This document shows positions 57,691 through 64,000 of a stretch of DNA of 64,000 nt, in pieces. Source of the stretch: UBA4085 sp964556755. Its GTDB lineage: Bacteria > Acidobacteriota > Aminicenantia > Aminicenantales > UBA4085. How positions within the stretch are numbered: position 1 is the stretch's first letter; the number at the start of each line of letters is the position of its first letter. The notes beneath the pieces are model-generated. The model saw only the letters and a list, made by a program, of their open reading frames with translations, was not told where the DNA came from and did not search any database. A program made the translations under genes and the position numbers. The DNA is taken from the NCBI GenBank assembly GCA_964556755.1, contig CAZKXI010000017.1, forward strand, positions 1 to 64,000, written 5' to 3'.

Positions 57691-58431
57691 ATGGACGTCA
57701 TCCAAGTCCGCGATCTCGACGCCGGATACGGGGACCGGCCCGTGCTGAGCGGCCTCAGCTTCGACGTCCCCAGCGGCCGCATCACGGTCATCGTCGGCGA
57801 GAGCGGCTCCGGAAAGTCGACTCTGCTGAAGACCCTGATCGGGCTGCAGCCGCCTCTGCGCGGCGAGATCCGCCTGTCCGGCGCGCCGATCGACTTCAGC
57901 TCCGAGCGGGAGCTGCGGGCCTTCTACCCGCGCATCGGCGTCCTCTACCAGAACAGCGCCCTGCTGGAGGGCCTGACCCTCTTCCAGAACATCGCTCTTC
58001 CGATCTGGATGCACCACCCCGGCTGGCCGAAGGCCAAGACCGAGGACCGGGTCCGGGCCATGCTGGCCCGGGTCGGCCTCTCGGGCCAGGGCGCCAAATA
58101 CCCCTACGAGCTGTCGGGCGGCATGCGCAAGCGGGCCGCCCTGGCCCGGGCCATGGTCCTGGAGCCGGGCTTGATCTTCTGCGACGAGCCCTCGGCCGGC
58201 CTGGATCCGATCACCTCGGCCGGCCTGGACGGGCTGCTGACCGAGCTGCGCACCGCGCACGGGGTGACCTTCGTGGTGGTGACCCACGAGCTCCGCTCCA
58301 TCGCCCGCATCGCCGACCGGCTGCTGATGCTGCGCCGGGGCCGCCTCCACTTCGACGGCCCCTATGACGAGGCGGCGGCCTCGCCCGATCCCTACCTTCA
58401 GGCCTTCTTCCTGAGAAAGGCGGCCTCATGA
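57691..58431 (+). CDS. mlaF: MlaF-type ABC transporter ATPase
   Basis: The 246-residue protein has Walker A GESGSGKST (36-44), an ABC signature LSGGMRKR (141-148), Walker B LIFCDE (161-166) and a switch His in VVTHEL. The Y-P-Y-E-LSGGM-R-K-R pattern is typical of MlaF rather than other lipid ABC ATPases. It starts six bases after MlaE, with GAGG upstream, and overlaps mlaD by four bases (ATGA at 58428-58431). Confidence 0.9.
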   Translation: MDVIQVRDLDAGYGDRPVLSGLSFDVPSGRITVIVGESGSGKSTLLKTLIGLQPPLRGEIRLSGAPIDFSSERELRAFYPRIGVLYQNSALLEGLTLFQNIALPIWMHHPGWPKAKTEDRVRAMLARVGLSGQGAKYPYELSGGMRKRAALARAMVLEPGLIFCDEPSAGLDPITSAGLDGLLTELRTAHGVTFVVVTHELRSIARIADRLLMLRRGRLHFDGPYDEAAASPDPYLQAFFLRKAAS

Positions 58432-59372
58432 TCAGCAAGGAACAGAAGACGCGGCTGGCGGTCTTCACCACCGCCTCGCTGGCCCTCTTCATCCTCTTCC
58501 TGGCCCTGCTCATCACGCCCAAGCTCAAAGCCCGAGGCTCGCTCTATGTCATCAACTTCAGCGGGACATCGGTCAACGGGCTGTCGCCCAACGCGGCGGT
58601 CAAGTACCTGGGCGTGGAGGTCGGCAAGGTGGCCGGCCTCAGCGTCCATCCCGACGACCTGTCGGCCATCCGGGTCGAGCTGGAGCTGGTCAAGGCCTTC
58701 CCGGTCAAGAAGGACATGACCGCCACCCTGGCCTTCGGAGGCATCACCGGCTCCAAGTTCATCGAGCTGGCCGGCGGCAGCAACGCCTCCGAGCGGCTCC
58801 TGCCCGGGGCGGAGATCCCGACCGCCCGGGGCCTGGGCGAGAAGGCCGAGGACATCGTGGCCAATATCGACCTGGCCGTGCGGCGGATCAACGCCCTGCT
58901 GGGGCCCGACAATCAGAGGCAGATCGCCGCCTTCCTGGAGAACACCGAGAAGAGCGCGGCCGTGATCTCGGGCGTCCTGGAGGCCAAGAAAGACAACCTG
59001 GCCAACGCCATCACCAACATCGAGAAGGCGGCTGCCGACTTTGGGGCCGTGACGGAGAACCTGCGCCGCATCTCGGCCGACCTGGGCGGACTGACCGACA
59101 AGCTCGACGCCAACGCCGGCCAAGCCCTGGATAACCTGGCCCAGCGCTTCTCGGACGAGGAGATGGGCCAGGTTCTGCGCAACCTGGAGACCTTCATCGC
59201 CACGGCCTCCTCCAGCCTGAAGCGGATCGAGGGCCTGATCGTCACCCAGCAGTCCGACCTGCGCTCCACCGTGGAGAGCCTGGGCGCGGCGGTCGACAAC
59301 CTGTCCAAGCTGACCCGCGATCTGGTCGAGGATCCGAGCGCCCTGCTGAGGGCGCGCAAGGGGAAGAAGTGA
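58428..59372 (+). CDS. mlaD: MlaD-type MCE-domain protein
   Basis: The 314-residue protein has one N-terminal helix (about 11-31), an MCE domain (about 37-115; VINFSGTSVNGLSPNAAVKY, GVEVGKVAGL) and a long helical, coiled-coil tail. It is anchored in the inner membrane and forms a ring that carries lipids. The start overlaps the mlaF stop, and its stop overlaps the next start (TGATG). Confidence 0.88.
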   Translation: MISKEQKTRLAVFTTASLALFILFLALLITPKLKARGSLYVINFSGTSVNGLSPNAAVKYLGVEVGKVAGLSVHPDDLSAIRVELELVKAFPVKKDMTATLAFGGITGSKFIELAGGSNASERLLPGAEIPTARGLGEKAEDIVANIDLAVRRINALLGPDNQRQIAAFLENTEKSAAVISGVLEAKKDNLANAITNIEKAAADFGAVTENLRRISADLGGLTDKLDANAGQALDNLAQRFSDEEMGQVLRNLETFIATASSSLKRIEGLIVTQQSDLRSTVESLGAAVDNLSKLTRDLVEDPSALLRARKGKK

Positions 59373-59950
59373 TGAGAAAAGCCGCCGTCCTGATCGTCGC
59401 CGCCCTAGGGCTGTGGGGCTGCTTTGCCGCTTCGCCGGACAAGACGTACTTCCAGATCCATCTCGAGGCGCCGGGCGCCTCGAGCCCGGCCTTCGACAAG
59501 ATCCTTCTTCTCGAGCGGCCCGCCGTGGCCGATCTCTACGACGACTTCCGCATCCTCTACCGCTTGAATCCCTATGAAGTGAACTACTACGCCCACAGCT
59601 TCTGGGCCGAGAAGCCGTCGCCTATGATCCGGTCCGCCGTGGGGAGCTATCTTCTCCGCCGGCGGGCTTTCCGTTCGGTCTTCCTGGAGGCGGCCCAAGG
59701 CCGGGCTGATTGGATCTTGCGCTCGACCCTGAACAGAATCGAGGAGATCGACGCCGAACCGGCATGGCGGGCCCGGCTGGCCATGGAGCTTGAGGTCATC
59801 GAGGCGGCGACAGACGAGAGGCTCGCTTTCCGCCGCTTCGACCGCAGCGAGCCCCTGCCCCGCCGCGAGGTCGGCGCGATGCCGCCGGTCCTGTCCCGCA
59901 TCCTGGCCGAAGAGCTGGAAGCCCTGCTGGGCGAACTGAAGGGGAAATAA
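59372..59950 (+). CDS. ABC-type transport auxiliary lipoprotein
   Basis: The 192-residue protein has a lipobox (LGLWGC, Cys about 17) and the ABC-type transport auxiliary (PqiC/YmbA-like, PF03886) pattern, with FDKILLLERPAVADLYDDFRILYR and NPYEVNYYAHSFWAEKPSPMI. In other bacteria this lipoprotein completes MCE transport systems at the outer membrane. The ATG at 59372 overlaps the mlaD stop; GTG at 59369 is a less likely alternative. A terminator for the convergent symporter gene follows. Confidence 0.8.
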   Translation: MRKAAVLIVAALGLWGCFAASPDKTYFQIHLEAPGASSPAFDKILLLERPAVADLYDDFRILYRLNPYEVNYYAHSFWAEKPSPMIRSAVGSYLLRRRAFRSVFLEAAQGRADWILRSTLNRIEEIDAEPAWRARLAMELEVIEAATDERLAFRRFDRSEPLPRREVGAMPPVLSRILAEELEALLGELKGK

Positions 59951-59990
59951 AAAAGCCCCTGGCCCGCCCGCGGGGGCGGGGCCGGGGGCT
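59946..59990 (-). terminator. rho-independent terminator of the amino-acid transporter operon
   Basis: AGCCCCTGGCCCGCCC and GGGCGGGGCCGGGGGCT form a long GC-rich stem (59954-59990). On the minus strand it is followed by TTTTTTATTT (59954-59945), 22 bases past the symporter stop at 60012. The T-tract shows it serves the minus strand. Confidence 0.8.
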
Positions 59991-60011
59991 CGAGGCGGCG
60001 AAGAGGGCGGA

Positions 60012-61427
60012 TCAGGCCTGCCGGGCCGGATCCTTGTCGAAGTCGGCCAGCTTCTTGTACTTCTTGAAGAATTCCTTGGTCGTCTTGGCCACCACACCGC
60101 TCAGCAGGGTCAGGGCGATGAGGTTGGGGATGGCCATCAGGGCGTTGGCGATGTCCCCGACGTAGAAGACCAGCTCCAGGGAGATGATGGCGCCCACGAA
60201 ACAGAGGCCGACGTAGACCAGCCGGTAGGGCAGGGTGACCTTGATCCCGAACAGGAACTTCATGCACTGCTCACCGTAGTAGTACCAGCCGATCAGGGTG
60301 GTGAAGCCGAAGAAGAAGGAGGCCAAGGCGACCGTGCCGCTGCCCAGGAAGCCGGCCACCGACTTGAACGACTCGGCCGTCAGCTGCGTCCCGTTAAAGC
60401 CCTTGTCCCAGAGGCCGGTGGACAGGTTGATGATGGCGGTGAAGGAGCAGACCAGGATCGTGTCGACGAAGACCTCGGCGATGCCCAGGATGCCCTGGTG
60501 GACCGGCGACTTGGTCTGAGCCGCGGCGTGGGCGATAGGGGCCGAGCCCAGGCCGGCTTCGTTGGTCAGCAGGCCGCGGCGGAAGCCGAATTGGAGGGCC
60601 GACTTGACGGTGAAGCCGATGGCGCCGCCGGCCGCCGCGTAGGGCGTGAAGGCGTGCTTGAAGATCAGGGCAAAGACGCTGGGGACGACCGAGATATGCG
60701 TCAAGATGACGATGGTCCCGACGGCCAGGTACAGGAAGATCATAACCGGGACGACGATCTCGGCCACGGCCCCGATCCTCTTGATGCCGCCGATGATGAC
60801 GATGGCCACCAGGAAGGTGATGACGATGGCCGAGGCCAGCTTGGGCACGCCGAACTGGCTGTTGAAGGACAGGGCCATCTGGTTGGCCTGCATCATGTTG
60901 CCGGTGCCGAAGAGGGTGGCCAGGGCTCCGCATACGGCGAAGATCGGGGCCAGGACGGCGGCCAGCTTCTTGTTGCTCAGGCCGTTTTTCATGTAGTACA
61001 TGGGGCCGCCGGCGATGGAGCCGTCGGGGTAGTGCTCCCGGAACTTGACCCCCAGCAAGGCTTCGGCGTACTTGGTGGCCATGCCCAGGAAGCCGCAGAT
61101 CCACATCCAGAAGATGGCGCCGGGTCCGCCCATAACCAGGGCCGTGGCCACGCCGCCGATGTTGCCGTTGCCGACGGTGGCCGCCAGGGCGGTCGAGAGG
61201 GCCTGGAAGGCGGAAACATCCCCCTCCCGCTTTTTCCCCGCCGATTTCTTGTGCAGCAAGCCGGCGAACATCATCTTGAAGCCTTCGTCCAGCTTGCGGA
61301 ACTGGACGAACCGGGTCCGGACGGTCATCAGCAGGCCGACGGCCAGGAGGGCGAACAGCAGGATGGACCAGATGTTGGATGCGGTGTGATCGACCCATAG
61401 AGTGGCATTCTCGAGGAAGGAGGGCAT
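60012..61427 (-). CDS. sodium:alanine symporter (AGCS family)
   Basis: The 471-residue protein has about ten to eleven helices and the AGCS/PF01235 signature: GNGNIGGVATALVMGGPGA (about 86-104) and AGGPMYYMKNG. The C-terminal NEAGLGSAPIAHAAA segment, typical of AGCS (DagA/AlsT), is also present. It imports alanine or glycine with sodium. GAGGAG lies seven bases before the ATG. It is 29 bases downstream of the APC permease gene, and a strong terminator follows, so the two are one operon. Confidence 0.92.
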   Translation of the reverse strand: MPSFLENATLWVDHTASNIWSILLFALLAVGLLMTVRTRFVQFRKLDEGFKMMFAGLLHKKSAGKKREGDVSAFQALSTALAATVGNGNIGGVATALVMGGPGAIFWMWICGFLGMATKYAEALLGVKFREHYPDGSIAGGPMYYMKNGLSNKKLAAVLAPIFAVCGALATLFGTGNMMQANQMALSFNSQFGVPKLASAIVITFLVAIVIIGGIKRIGAVAEIVVPVMIFLYLAVGTIVILTHISVVPSVFALIFKHAFTPYAAAGGAIGFTVKSALQFGFRRGLLTNEAGLGSAPIAHAAAQTKSPVHQGILGIAEVFVDTILVCSFTAIINLSTGLWDKGFNGTQLTAESFKSVAGFLGSGTVALASFFFGFTTLIGWYYYGEQCMKFLFGIKVTLPYRLVYVGLCFVGAIISLELVFYVGDIANALMAIPNLIALTLLSGVVAKTTKEFFKKYKKLADFDKDPARQA

Positions 61428-61456
61428 GCGGGGATCTCCTCTGGGATGGATGAGAC

Positions 61457-62920
61457 TTAGAGATCGACGCCGGCCGGCGCCGGCGATTCATGGCCGAGCA
61501 CGCTCTTGCGGCGGCCGTAGAGGAAGTAGATGGTCAGGCCGATGGCCAGCCAGATCAGGAACCGCTCCCAGGCCGTCACCGGCAGGTTGGCCATCAGGTA
61601 GCCGCAGAGAAGGACGCCCAGGGCGGGCAGGACCGGGAAGAGGGGCGTCTTGAAGGGCCGGTGGATGTCCTTGCGGGTATAGCGCAGGACGATGACGCCG
61701 GAGCAGACGATGATGAAGGCGAACAGCGTGCCGATGGAGCACAGCTCGGCCACGATCTGGATGGGCAGGAGGGCCGAGGCCACGGCCACGATGAGGCCGG
61801 TCAGAAGGGTGGTCTTGTGGGGCGTCCCGAAGCGGCGGTGAACCCTGGACAAGCCGGGCGGCAGAAGGCCGTCGCGGGACATGGCGAAGAGGATGCGGGG
61901 CTGGGCCAGGATCAGGACCAGCAGGACCGAGGTGATCCCGGCCAGGGCCCCGACGCTGACGATGGCCGAGGCCCAGGGCATCTTCAGCTCGTTGAGGACC
62001 AGGGCCACGGGATCCGGCACGCCCAGCTTATGGAAGGGGACTACGCCGGTCATGATGGCCGAGACGGCCATGTAGAGGGCCGTGGCGATGGCCAGGGAGC
62101 TCATGATGGCGATGGGCATATCCTTCTGCGGGTTGCGGGCTTCCTCGGCCGCGGTCGAGACCGCGTCAAAGCCGACGAAGGCCAGGAAGACGATGGCGGC
62201 CGCCGTCATGATCCCTCCGAAGCCGAAGGGCATGAACGGCTGCCAATTGGCCGGCTTGATGTGCCAGGCGGCCAGGACGATGAAGAAGACGATCACGGCC
62301 AGCTTGACGATGACGATGATCAAGTTGACCCGGGAGCTCTCCTTCACCCCCCGGACGAGCAGGATGGTCAGCAGGGCCACGATGAAGACGGCCGGAAGGT
62401 TGATCCAGGCGCCCGTGGCGATGAACTTGTGGGCCGTGTCGCTCCAGGCCAGGGGGGCGTTGACCAGGGCGGCCGGGAGCTGAGCCCCCCAGGGCCGCAG
62501 GATGTTGTTGAGCAGGTTGACCAAATAGGACGACCAGCCGATCGAGACCAGACAGGCGGCGACCATGTATTCCAGGAGCAGGTCCCAGCCGATGATCCAG
62601 GCCGGGAGCTCGCCCAGGGTGGCGTAGCCGTAGGTGTAGGCCGAGCCGGCCACCGGGATCATGGCCGCCAGCTCGGCGTAGCACAAGGCGCTGCAGCCGC
62701 AGGCCAGCCCGGCGATGGCGAAGGACAGGATGATGCCCGGCCCGGCGTGCTTGGCCGCCTCGACTCCCGGCAGGACGAAGACGCCCACGCCGATGATGCA
62801 GCCGACGCCGAGAGCGATCAGGTCCCAGACGCTCAGGGAGCGGCGGAGCTTGTGGCCCTCCGCCTCCGTGTCCGAGAGGAGCTGGCTGAGATGCTTCTTG
62901 CGGAACAAGGCGTTCAACAT
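61457..62920 (-). CDS. amino-acid permease (APC superfamily, cationic-amino-acid-transporter-like)
   Basis: The 487-residue protein has about 12-14 helices. GVGCIIGVGVFVLPGVEAA (helix 1) and AGSAYTYGYATLGELPAWIIGWDLLLEY match the CAT/YfnA/PotE type of the APC superfamily. Import of amino acids is expected; the substrate is unknown. GGAGAGG lies four bases before the ATG, and a promoter (TTGACC-18-TATAAG) precedes it, overlapping the stop of the CDF gene. Confidence 0.9.
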   Translation of the reverse strand: MLNALFRKKHLSQLLSDTEAEGHKLRRSLSVWDLIALGVGCIIGVGVFVLPGVEAAKHAGPGIILSFAIAGLACGCSALCYAELAAMIPVAGSAYTYGYATLGELPAWIIGWDLLLEYMVAACLVSIGWSSYLVNLLNNILRPWGAQLPAALVNAPLAWSDTAHKFIATGAWINLPAVFIVALLTILLVRGVKESSRVNLIIVIVKLAVIVFFIVLAAWHIKPANWQPFMPFGFGGIMTAAAIVFLAFVGFDAVSTAAEEARNPQKDMPIAIMSSLAIATALYMAVSAIMTGVVPFHKLGVPDPVALVLNELKMPWASAIVSVGALAGITSVLLVLILAQPRILFAMSRDGLLPPGLSRVHRRFGTPHKTTLLTGLIVAVASALLPIQIVAELCSIGTLFAFIIVCSGVIVLRYTRKDIHRPFKTPLFPVLPALGVLLCGYLMANLPVTAWERFLIWLAIGLTIYFLYGRRKSVLGHESPAPAGVDL

Positions 62921-62952
62921 GGCGACCTCTCCGGGACGGCGTTAAGTCCGAA

Positions 62953-62982
62953 CTTATAGCACAGGCCCGGAACGACGGTCAA
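62953..62982 (-). promoter_or_regulatory. predicted promoter of the amino-acid transporter operon
   Basis: On the minus strand TTGACC (62982-62977), an 18-base spacer and TATAAG (62958-62953) lie 32 bases before the ATG at 62920. The -35 overlaps the stop of the preceding gene. Confidence 0.55.
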
Positions 62983-64000
62983 TGCGGGGCCGGCTCGCCG
63001 CGCTCCGGGTCGATCGGCTCGGGCGGCTCGATGTGGATGACAACGCGCCCCAGCCGCGGCAGGCGCCGCCGCAGGGCCAGCTCGAAGCGCTCGCTGAAGC
63101 GGTGGGCTTCCTCCAGGTCGGTGGCGGCGTCGACCGTGCAGTGGAAGGCGGCCCGCAGGCCATCTTCGCCGGCCGTGATCTCGATGTCGTGCGGATCGCA
63201 AATCAGGCCCATCCGCGGGGCCAGCTCGACGATGAGATTCCGGATCCGCTCCTTCTCTCCGGCTTCGGCCCCGCCCGGCGAGTCCGCCCGCGGCCGCACG
63301 GGCTCCAGATGGGAGACGATGCGCTCCAGCCCGGGCACGGCCTCCCGCAGCTCGGCTTCGAACAGGCTGGCCCGGTCATGAGCCTCGCCGACCCGCTCGG
63401 CATCCCGGATCTCGAGGTGGAGATCGACAGCCAGACGCCCCCCCTGGTCATGGAAGAGGATGCCGTGGGCGTCCATGCCGCGCCGGGCGGCCAGCGAGCG
63501 GACCCGGGCCACCAAGTCTTCGTCCCCTTCGCGGCTCGGCGCGACATGGACCATGACGTCGGCTTCCGGCTGGGCCAGGGCCCGGCGGATGGCCGTCCGG
63601 GCCGCTTGGGAGATCTCGTGGGCATGCTCGAAGGCCTCGTGGCGGCTGACGAAGACGACCACGTCGACGAACAGCTCGGGCCCCGCCCGTCGGATGCGGG
63701 CCTGCTGGACGTCCACCACGCCGGGCACATGGGCGGCCTGGCTGACCCTCTCGCGCAGGTCGGCCGGGACGCCGTCCAAAAGATCGGTGATCGTCTTGCG
63801 GCCCAGCCGGATGGAGACATAGACGACGATGGCCGAGACGCCCAAGGCGGCCACCGCGTCGGCCTTGTCCAGCCAGGGGAGCTTGAGGGCTCGGGAGAGG
63901 CTGACCAGGATCAGGCCGAGGATGACCACCGAGGACGACCAGACGTCGGTCGAGAAGTGCAGCGCGTCGGCTTCCAGGGCTTGGCTGTGGTGCTTGTCGG
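62979..64000 (-). CDS. cation diffusion facilitator (CDF) metal transporter, 5' end beyond the window
   Basis: The frame runs from the window edge. At the edge HHSQALEADALHFSTDVWSS is visible, the CDF helix-5 motif with its His and Asp zinc ligands; two more helices (VVILGLILVSL, AALGVSAIVVYVSI) follow. The rest is a long cytoplasmic tail with three similar modules of about 75-80 residues, each with the beta-alpha-beta pattern of the CDF dimerisation domain: V-PADLRERVSQ to VMVHVAP, LVARVRSLAA to IVSHLEP, and IRNLIVELAP to VVIHIEPPEP. Most CDF proteins have one such domain. It probably exports Zn, Fe or Mn. Confidence 0.85.
   Translation of the reverse strand, partial: DKHHSQALEADALHFSTDVWSSSVVILGLILVSLSRALKLPWLDKADAVAALGVSAIVVYVSIRLGRKTITDLLDGVPADLRERVSQAAHVPGVVDVQQARIRRAGPELFVDVVVFVSRHEAFEHAHEISQAARTAIRRALAQPEADVMVHVAPSREGDEDLVARVRSLAARRGMDAHGILFHDQGGRLAVDLHLEIRDAERVGEAHDRASLFEAELREAVPGLERIVSHLEPVRPRADSPGGAEAGEKERIRNLIVELAPRMGLICDPHDIEITAGEDGLRAAFHCTVDAATDLEEAHRFSERFELALRRRLPRLGRVVIHIEPPEPIDPERGEPAPH

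Noticed and set aside
56842..58350. A 502-residue minus-strand frame opposite mlaE and mlaF.
   Set aside because: Shadow frame; the Mla genes have intact motifs and coupled starts.
1..64000. CRISPR arrays, tRNA or rRNA genes, insertion sequences, prophage.
   Set aside because: No direct-repeat arrays, cloverleaf-like intergenic sequence, transposase or phage structural genes were seen; intergenic stretches are all under 300 bases.

Overview
The window is a high-GC (roughly two thirds G+C) bacterial scaffold, about 94% coding, with two 100-base N gaps that mark it as a draft or metagenome assembly. No rRNA, tRNA or universal marker gene is present, so taxonomy is inferred from gene content. 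Secreted Gfo/Idh/MocA oxidoreductases, DUF1080 and ThuA proteins, C69, C1 and M16 peptidases, amino-acid symporters, multiheme cytochromes and TIGR03663 proteins suggest an Acidobacteriota-type anaerobe; Candidatus Aminicenantes is my best guess (moderate confidence). The cell is diderm: lipoproteins, a TonB C-terminal domain and an Mla lipid-transport operon are present.

Layout. 1-2.4 kb: a PurF-like protein without the catalytic cysteine and a secreted MBL-fold hydrolase. 2.4-9.7 kb: sugar scavenging (GH106-type glycosidase, Tat-exported Gfo/Idh/MocA protein, DUF1080, ThuA) with two palindromic REP-like elements. 9.7-12.7 kb: LctP permease plus class II aldolase-like operon. 12.7-20.6 kb: small lipoprotein, exported nitrilase-family protein, papain-like protease, discoidin-like/Agl23 operon, TonB-C fusion protein and a hypothetical. 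20.6-26.9 kb: five-gene operon of TIM-barrel isomerase, Tat-exported Gfo/Idh/MocA protein, heptaheme cytochrome c, b-type membrane cytochrome and ApbE, behind a good promoter. 27.1-32.1 kb: two alpha/beta hydrolases, a cytoplasmic Gfo/Idh/MocA protein, a CCG-type Fe-S protein and an ICMT/PEMT-like methyltransferase. 32.1-35.2 kb: sensor-nrfH-nrfA operon for ammonia-forming nitrite reduction, with an FNR/CRP-type palindrome about 41 bases before the predicted transcription start. 35.2-41.3 kb: a second sugar operon (TIM isomerase, Gfo/Idh/MocA, lipoprotein, Gfo/Idh/MocA, HEAT-repeat protein). 41.6-47.3 kb: beta-propeller protein broken by an assembly gap, a small HTH/membrane/SHOCT-like operon with an AT-rich promoter, an exported HELFH protein, and two gene fragments around the second gap. 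47.5-53.9 kb: TPR protein, MauG-like diheme protein, C69 dipeptidase, DUF1080-like protein and an exported methyltransferase. 54.1-60 kb: an M16 peptidase pair divergent from an Mla operon. 60-64 kb: amino-acid transporters and a CDF metal transporter running off the edge.

How it fits together. The cell seems to degrade peptides and glycans outside the cytoplasm, import amino acids and organic acids, and oxidise sugars with exported Gfo/Idh/MocA enzymes. The co-operonic heptaheme and b-type cytochromes suggest those electrons may enter a respiratory chain; nitrite is one plausible terminal acceptor. Promoters are recognisable as TTGAC(N), a 17-18 base spacer and TA(T/G)(A/N)(A/N)T. No stretch over 300 bases lacks a gene or gene fragment. 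No insertion sequence, CRISPR array or RNA gene was seen.
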